From Mycobacteroides abscessus ATCC 19977 (GTDB lineage: Bacteria > Actinomycetota > Actinomycetes > Mycobacteriales > Mycobacteriaceae), in NCBI RefSeq assembly GCF_000069185.1, contig NC_010397.1:3162001-3226000 (forward strand): a DNA stretch of 64,000 nt. Direction: 5' to 3'. The translations under genes and the position numbers were made by a program. The notes beneath the pieces were generated by a model that saw only the letters and a program-made list of their open reading frames with translations, ran no database searches and was not told the origin of the DNA. Of the stretch, positions 59,487 through 64,000 are shown one piece after another (the stretch's first letter is position 1; each line of letters opens with the position of its first letter).

Positions 59487-60608
59487 CTAGCGCTCGGAGG
59501 CAGCCAACTGGCCGCACGCGGCCGCGATCTCGCGGCCGCGGGTATCGCGCACCGTGCACGAGACACCCTGCTCGCGGACGCGGCGCACAAATTCACGTTC
59601 CACCGGCTTGGGGCTGGCATCCCACTGACTGCCCGGCGTCGGGTTCAGCGGAATCAGGTTGACATGGACCATCTGCCCCAGGGCTTTTCGCAGCTTCTTG
59701 CCCAGCATGTCGGCACGCCACGGCTGATCATTCACATCACGAATCAGGGCGTACTCGATCGATACCCGCCGGCCCGTGACATCGGCGTAGTAGCGCGCGG
59801 CATCAAGGACCTCGCTGATCGCCCACCGGGTATTGACCGGCACCAGGGTGTCGCGTAGCTCGTCGTCCGGACAGTGCAGCGACACCGCGAGGGTGACCCC
59901 CAGCCCCTCGTCGGCAAGTCGCCGGATGGCCGGCGCAAGTCCCACCGTCGAGACGGTGACACCGCGCTGGGATATGCCGAACCCCTCCGGCGGCGGCGCG
60001 GTGATCTTGCGCAGCACCGTCAGCACGCGGTTGTAGTTGGCCAGGGGCTCCCCCATGCCCATGAAGACGATGTTGGACAAGCGGCCCGGCCCACCCGGCA
60101 GCTGGCCGTCACGCAAGGACGCCGCGGCATCGCGGACCTGTTCCAAAATCTCGGCGGCCGACAGATTGCGTGTCAGTCCGCCCTGGCCGGTGGCGCAGAA
60201 CGGACAGGCCATACCGCATCCCGCCTGAGAGGAGATGCACAACGTGTTGCGGTCCGGATAACGCATGAGCACCGATTCGACGGTGCTACCGTCATGCAAG
60301 CGCCACAAGGTTTTTCGGGTATCGCCCGCATCACAGGCAATCTGGCGCAGTGGCTCGAGCAACCGGGGAAACAGCGCCTCGGCCACCCCTCCGCGGGCAC
60401 CGGCCGGCAGGTCCGTCATCGTGGCCGGGTCACCCACCAGCCTTCCGTAATACTGGTTGGCGATCTGCTTGGCACGAAATGCGGGAAGCCCCAATTCGGT
60501 GACCACGTCACGGCTCTGCTCAAGGCTCATATCGGCCAGATGACGGGGCGGCATGGCACGACGCGGTGCGTCGAAGACCAGCGGCAAGGGCTTGTTATCG
60601 GCAGGCAT
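59487..60608 (-). CDS. rlmN: Dual-specificity 23S rRNA/tRNA adenine-C2 methyltransferase RlmN
   Basis: A 373-residue radical SAM enzyme. The cluster motif CxxxCxxC is in [19 protein letters not shown]. The GEPLANY SAM region follows ([15 protein letters not shown]), and the C-terminal catalytic Cys is in [20 protein letters not shown]. It methylates A2503 of 23S rRNA and A37 of some tRNAs. Matches Rv2880c at the same map position. Confidence 0.95.
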   Translation of the reverse strand: MPADNKPLPLVFDAPRRAMPPRHLADMSLEQSRDVVTELGLPAFRAKQIANQYYGRLVGDPATMTDLPAGARGGVAEALFPRLLEPLRQIACDAGDTRKTLWRLHDGSTVESVLMRYPDRNTLCISSQAGCGMACPFCATGQGGLTRNLSAAEILEQVRDAAASLRDGQLPGGPGRLSNIVFMGMGEPLANYNRVLTVLRKITAPPPEGFGISQRGVTVSTVGLAPAIRRLADEGLGVTLAVSLHCPDDELRDTLVPVNTRWAISEVLDAARYYADVTGRRVSIEYALIRDVNDQPWRADMLGKKLRKALGQMVHVNLIPLNPTPGSQWDASPKPVEREFVRRVREQGVSCTVRDTRGREIAAACGQLAASER

Positions 60609-60634
60609 AACCGATTCAGTATCCCAGGCTTTCG

Positions 60635-61240
60635 CTAGTTCCCCGAACCCGAACGTGCCCGCACGTGCATCCGTTCACCCTGTGGGCCGAAAATATGCAA
60701 CACCTCGACGGGTTTGTCGGTCGGATTGCCGAACCAGTGCGGGATATGGGTGTCGAACTCCGCGGCCTCACCTGCGGGAAGAATGAGATCGAGCTCGCCC
60801 AACAACAACCGGAGATTCCCGGCGAGCACGTACATCCACTCGTATCCGTCGTGGACCTTCAAATTCGGTTCGCCCTTCGGCGAATGGGGCGGGATGATCT
60901 GCTTAAAGCACTGAATTCCGCCGGGTCGCCGCGACAGCGGCAGGTAGATCGACCCGTTGCGCTTAAACGGTTTGGGGTGAACGCGCGGATCTCCCGTGGC
61001 GGGTGCGTTGACCAGCTCGTCGAGCGGCACCTGATGGGCCTCGGCAAGTAACAGCAGGAGCTCTAGCGTGGGGCGTCGCTGACCGGATTCCAGGCGTGAC
61101 AAGGTGCTCTCCGAAATGCCCGTGGTCTCCGACAACTGCGCCAGCGTGATCTGACGATGCAGGCGCAGGGCCCGCAGCCGCGGTCCCAGCGCGTCAAGCA
61201 CTGCCTCCATGCGCCGATTTTGATCGTCCATACGGTCCAT
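60635..61240 (-). CDS. XRE-cupin transcriptional regulator
   Basis: A 201-residue protein. The helix-turn-helix covers residues 15-70 ([33 protein letters not shown]) and the cupin domain residues 105-195 ([34 protein letters not shown]). Cupin-linked XRE proteins often sense small metabolites. The gene is divergent from the flavoprotein-methyltransferase pair. The inverted repeat TTGCCA-N3-TGGCAA at 61253 lies at its 5' end. The start (ATG 61240) has no Shine-Dalgarno sequence, so the transcript may be leaderless. Confidence 0.85.
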   Translation of the reverse strand: MDRMDDQNRRMEAVLDALGPRLRALRLHRQITLAQLSETTGISESTLSRLESGQRRPTLELLLLLAEAHQVPLDELVNAPATGDPRVHPKPFKRNGSIYLPLSRRPGGIQCFKQIIPPHSPKGEPNLKVHDGYEWMYVLAGNLRLLLGELDLILPAGEAAEFDTHIPHWFGNPTDKPVEVLHIFGPQGERMHVRARSGSGN

Positions 61241-61252
61241 GCTGACGCTAGG

Positions 61253-61267
61253 TTGCCACTTTGGCAA
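61253..61267. promoter_or_regulatory. Candidate operator for the XRE-cupin regulator
   Basis: TTGCCA-CTT-TGGCAA is a perfect inverted repeat between the divergent regulator and oxidoreductase genes, 13 bp upstream of the regulator start. Confidence 0.6.
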
Positions 61268-61292
61268 GAAAGGTTGCGCACTTAGCAGCTAC

Positions 61293-61308
61293 GCACCAAT
61301 AGTGGTGC
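61293..61308. promoter_or_regulatory. Inverted repeat at the oxidoreductase start
   Basis: GCACCA-ATAG-TGGTGC is a perfect 6-bp-arm inverted repeat ending 1 bp before the ATG at 61310. It could be a second operator or a translation-blocking hairpin. The ATG has no Shine-Dalgarno sequence. Confidence 0.45.
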
Positions 61309-61309
61309 C

Positions 61310-62248
61310 ATGAACAAACTCTGGGATGTAGCCATCATCGGCGGCGGAGCCGCGGGCCTGTCTGCAGCCATCACACTCGCCCGATCGCGACGGTCGACCG
61401 TCGTCATCGACGACCATCACCCCCGCAACGCACCCGCCGATCGGGTCCACAACTATCTGGGACGCGAATCGACCCCACCCGCCGAGCTGTTCGGCATCGG
61501 CCGTGACGAGGCAGCGCAGTACGGCGCAACCTTTCTAGACGGACGCGCCACCGCGGTATCCCACGCCGAGAACCATTTCGACGTCTCTCTCGATGGCGGG
61601 CCGGCGTTGCGCGCGCGGCGGGTACTGGTTGCCACCGGCGTGGAGGACGAGCTGCCCGATATCGAGGGGCTGGCCGAACGCTGGGGCCGCGACGTGCTCC
61701 ACTGCGTGTACTGCCACGGCTGGGAAGTACGCGACCGCACCATCGCCGTACTGGGCACCGGACCCCTGGCAGTCCACCACGCGCTCATCTTCCGCCAGCT
61801 CAGTGACAACGTCACACTGTTGCGACACAACGATTTTCCGATGTCGATCGACGAGGCGGCGCAGTTGGCACGCAGAAACATCCGCATCATCGATGGGCCG
61901 GTGTCGCGGCTGCATGTCACCCAGGACTCGCTGCGCGGTGTGCAGTTGGAGACGGGCGCCACGATTGCGTGCGAGGCGCTGGTTGTTGCGACAGTGGTCT
62001 CGGCCCGGGTGGATATGCTCGCGCCCGTACAACTGGCCCCGCAGGAGATGCGACTCGGCGAGCACCTGCTGGGGACCTATCTGCCGGTCACCCGGGGCGC
62101 AACCGCGGTGCCCGGCATCTATGCCGCCGGAAACGTCACCGATATCAAGGCACAAGTCATCACCTCCGCGGCGGCCGGAACAGAGGTCGCTGTCGCCATC
62201 AACGCCGACCTTGCGGTCGCAGACGCCCAGGAGTTGCAATATGCATGA
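61310..62248 (+). CDS. Thioredoxin-reductase-like FAD/NAD(P)-dependent oxidoreductase
   Basis: A 312-residue pyridine nucleotide-disulphide oxidoreductase of the TrxB type. It has FAD-binding IIGGGAAGLSAAITLARS, the redox-active CxxC in HCVYCHGWEVRD and a second nucleotide-binding region IAVLGTGPLAVHHALIFRQL, and ends with VPGIYAAGNVTDIKAQVIT. The CHG context groups it with TrxR-like flavoenzymes rather than true TrxB. Electron acceptor unknown. A methyltransferase overlaps its 3' end by 8 bp. Confidence 0.88.
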   Translation: MNKLWDVAIIGGGAAGLSAAITLARSRRSTVVIDDHHPRNAPADRVHNYLGRESTPPAELFGIGRDEAAQYGATFLDGRATAVSHAENHFDVSLDGGPALRARRVLVATGVEDELPDIEGLAERWGRDVLHCVYCHGWEVRDRTIAVLGTGPLAVHHALIFRQLSDNVTLLRHNDFPMSIDEAAQLARRNIRIIDGPVSRLHVTQDSLRGVQLETGATIACEALVVATVVSARVDMLAPVQLAPQEMRLGEHLLGTYLPVTRGATAVPGIYAAGNVTDIKAQVITSAAAGTEVAVAINADLAVADAQELQYA

Positions 62249-62894
62249 TCACAACAACCCGCCTTCCGACGAGAAGTCTTGGGACGAGTTCTATCAATCA
62301 CACGACGCGCTGTGGAGCGGGAACGCCAATCCGCAGTTGGTAGCCGAGATATCGTCGCTACCGCCGCGGACGGCGCTGGACGCGGGCTGCGGCGAAGGCG
62401 GCGACGCGATCTGGCTCGCGCAGCATGGCTGGCAAGTCACCGGCATGGATTTTGCCCACACCGCGCTGCGGCGCGCCGCCGACAACGCCGTCAAGGTGGA
62501 TCCCGAACTCGCGAACCGGATCTCATGGACCCAGGCGGACCTGACCGCCTGGCAGCCGAATCGGCAATTCGATTTGGTGACATCACATTTCATGCATCTA
62601 CCCACGAATCTTCGCGAGCCGGTGTTCGCGGCGCTGGCCGCTGCCGTGGCCCCCGGAGGGACGCTGCTCATCGTCGGGCACCATCCGTCGGACATGCAGG
62701 CGGCGATCGGACGACCGGACCTGCCTGACTGGTACTTCACCGCCGAGGACATCGCCGACACCCTCAACCCAAAGGAATGGACGATCATCGTCGCCGAATC
62801 ACGGAGCCGAAAGTTCACGCGTGACGACGAGGAGTTTGATATCGCAGACACCGTGCTGCGGGCCGAGCGCAAGCCCACGACGGAATCGGCTTAG
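62241..62894 (+). CDS. Class I SAM-dependent methyltransferase
   Basis: A 217-residue methyltransferase. The SAM-binding motif I is TALDAGCGEGGDAIWLA, followed by WQVTGMDFAHTALRRA and the acidic post-motif LTAWQPNRQFDLVTSHFMHL. Together with WDEFYQSHDALWSGNANPQL this suggests a thiopurine/tellurite-type (TehB/TPMT-like) enzyme acting on small molecules. It is translated from an ATG inside the end of the oxidoreductase gene. Its stop (TAG) overlaps the convergent LysR stop (TAA) by 2 bp. Confidence 0.88.
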   Translation: MHDHNNPPSDEKSWDEFYQSHDALWSGNANPQLVAEISSLPPRTALDAGCGEGGDAIWLAQHGWQVTGMDFAHTALRRAADNAVKVDPELANRISWTQADLTAWQPNRQFDLVTSHFMHLPTNLREPVFAALAAAVAPGGTLLIVGHHPSDMQAAIGRPDLPDWYFTAEDIADTLNPKEWTIIVAESRSRKFTRDDEEFDIADTVLRAERKPTTESA

Positions 62895-63757
62895 GCGATA
62901 GCCGCCGATTCACCCGAGAGGGCCTCGCGGGCAGCATCCTTCACAGCATTGAACGCGACGGGGTCCAGCCCGCGGCGACCGACGACCGATAGCGTCGCCA
63001 GGTTCGCCGCGGGCATGGCGTCAACCGGTGCGATACCGTCGGGCAACCACCCGATGATGGGCAGCAGCGCCATGCCCAGGCCCGACCGCAGTCCCGCGTA
63101 CAGACCGGACAAATCCGGTGATTCTCCGACGATCTGGTACTGATTTCCCAGCGTATGCAAGGCACTGAACATGGGCGCACGCAGCGTGCACGGCTCGGTG
63201 AACGTCATCACCCGCAGGGGCTCAATGGGATTCGGCTTGTAGCCGCGTGCGGCAACCCACTGCAGCGGAACGGTGCCCACCGCATTGGCGCGATCCAGGC
63301 CCGATCCGTCCAGGATGACCGCAAGGTCCATGATTCCCCGGTCCACGGATTCGGCGAGATAAAGATTGCGATCGAAGCGCACACGCACCGACCAATCCGG
63401 AAGATGGCTTCGCAGGGCCGAGGTGATGCTCGGCAAGATCAAGTCCGCGCCATGTTCGGTGACGCCCAAAACCAGGGCGCGTTCCTGGCCGGCCACCAAA
63501 TCATCGACCGCGGCATCGTGTGCGGCCAAGATGCGCCGGGCATGCACCAGCAGCCGGGCGCCCCTGTCGGTGAACACCACGCCGCGTCCATAGCGCCGAA
63601 CCACCGGCTCCCCGATCGCCGTCTCGAGCTTGCGTACATGCTGACTGACCGCGGATTGGGTCAGGTGCAGCACAGCGGCGGCGCGGTGGAATCCCCCGCA
63701 ATCGGCGACCGCCGCCAGCGACCGCAGCGGCGCGATATCGAACGTCGAACTCGCCAT
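62891..63757 (-). CDS. LysR family transcriptional regulator
   Basis: A 288-residue LysR protein. The winged helix is at residues 9-65 (SLAAVADCGGFHRAAAVLHLTQSAVSQHVRKLE). The effector domain follows (ALVLGVTEHGADLILPSI, DLAVILDGSG, GLRSGLGMALLPIIGWLP). It faces a divergent, truncated membrane-protein gene, which is the likely target. A GATCA-N7-TGATC site lies 17 bp upstream of its start. Confidence 0.9.
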   Translation of the reverse strand: MASSTFDIAPLRSLAAVADCGGFHRAAAVLHLTQSAVSQHVRKLETAIGEPVVRRYGRGVVFTDRGARLLVHARRILAAHDAAVDDLVAGQERALVLGVTEHGADLILPSITSALRSHLPDWSVRVRFDRNLYLAESVDRGIMDLAVILDGSGLDRANAVGTVPLQWVAARGYKPNPIEPLRVMTFTEPCTLRAPMFSALHTLGNQYQIVGESPDLSGLYAGLRSGLGMALLPIIGWLPDGIAPVDAMPAANLATLSVVGRRGLDPVAFNAVKDAAREALSGESAAIA

Positions 63758-63773
63758 ATCGACACGCTAACTC

Positions 63774-63790
63774 GATCACAAAATTTGATC
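63774..63790. promoter_or_regulatory. Candidate LysR binding site
   Basis: GATCA-CAAAATT-TGATC is an inverted repeat with an AT-rich centre, matching the T-N11-A style of LysR sites. It sits between the LysR gene and the divergent gene in a stretch (63775-63890) that is unusually AT-rich for this genome. Confidence 0.55.
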
Positions 63791-63914
63791 AATGCCTGAG
63801 ACAATGAAGGGAAATATTCCCATTTCAAACGCAGATTTCGTCTTGAGTGATAAGTATTAGCAATCAATTCTGATCAGCAATTATCGTTGGACACCACCTC
63901 CCGCACCGGCCACG

Positions 63915-64000
63915 ATGGCAACCATGCAGAAGACGCCCGTGCCCATGACCAAGTCCTCGGCGGTGGCACTTACGTTTCTGTACGCGCTCGGCTATCCGAT
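63915..64000 (+). CDS. 5' end of a membrane-protein gene (partial)
   Basis: An open frame from an ATG at 63915 runs to the window end (28 codons). The first hydrophobic segment, SSAVALTFLYALGYP, looks like membrane helix 1 of a transporter. Three in-frame ATGs (63915, 63924, 63945) are possible starts and none has a clear ribosome site. Divergent orientation from LysR suggests LysR control. The family cannot be decided from this stub. Confidence 0.5.
   Translation, partial: MATMQKTPVPMTKSSAVALTFLYALGYP

Overview
The window is high-GC actinobacterial DNA from a mycobacterium. The markers are EfpA, MmpS/MmpL, a PapA acyltransferase beside a reducing PKS, a GAP-family membrane protein, an IdeR-type iron box in front of mbtK, Rip1, an LdtMt1-type L,D-transpeptidase and PBP-lipo. 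Gene order follows M. tuberculosis roughly from Rv2836c (dinF) to Rv2880c (rlmN) without PE/PPE genes. Together with the GAP/PKS block this fits a rapid grower of the Mycobacteroides abscessus-chelonae group; that placement is an inference.

Layout. 0-5 kb: a gene tail, a DUF2277 gene, a paired acyl-CoA dehydrogenase/enoyl-CoA hydratase operon, mbtK with its iron box and two small membrane proteins. 5-18 kb: the translation/transcription block on the minus strand (dinF, nrnA, rbfA, infB, ylxR, nusA, rimP, proS). It is split between nusA and ylxR by a nitric-oxide module (nsrR, hmp, a membrane protein) and carries a lipoprotein/DUF4439 pair on the other strand. 18-21 kb: a secreted protein, efpA and cysG. 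21-39 kb: a large insertion between cysG and cobB, which are neighbours in M. tuberculosis. It holds a fused ECF transporter (S-A-A' plus T), a frameshifted 13E12/HNH remnant, a GAP-PapA-PKS operon, a divergent MmpS-MmpL-TetR operon, two small secreted paralogues and an MspA-like porin. 39-45 kb: cobB, cobO, a ChlI/ChlD-like chelatase, a GNAT and mqo as one minus-strand operon. 45-54 kb: two alpha/beta-hydrolase-fold proteins, a lipoprotein, cobQ, map, ldtA, a VOC protein, PBP-lipo and a GNAT. 54-58 kb: dxr-rip1-ispG (MEP isoprenoid pathway plus site-2 protease). 58-64 kb: a ribbon-helix-helix/DUF4097 pair, a DUF2631 protein, rlmN, an XRE-cupin regulator divergent from a flavin oxidoreductase/methyltransferase pair, a LysR regulator and the start of a divergent membrane-protein gene.

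How the parts work together. cysG, cobB, cobO, the chelatase and cobQ are scattered pieces of the siroheme/cobalamin pathway. The PKS, PapA, GAP and MmpS/MmpL genes look like a self-contained surface-lipid assembly and export locus with its own TetR. No FadD/FAAL loading enzyme is present, so the starter must be supplied from elsewhere. hmp and nsrR form an NO-sensing and detoxifying unit with a near-ideal operator. Most convergent gene pairs overlap or nearly touch at their stop codons. The two exceptions with room between them contain a nested hairpin and the 13E12 remnant.

The most interesting candidates are the lipid locus inserted in the cobalamin cluster, the NO module inside the nusA-infB operon, and a short interspersed repeat (GATGAGC-N4-7-GCGAAGA) found at or near several start codons, in one case tandemly duplicated across the start of an acyl-CoA dehydrogenase.
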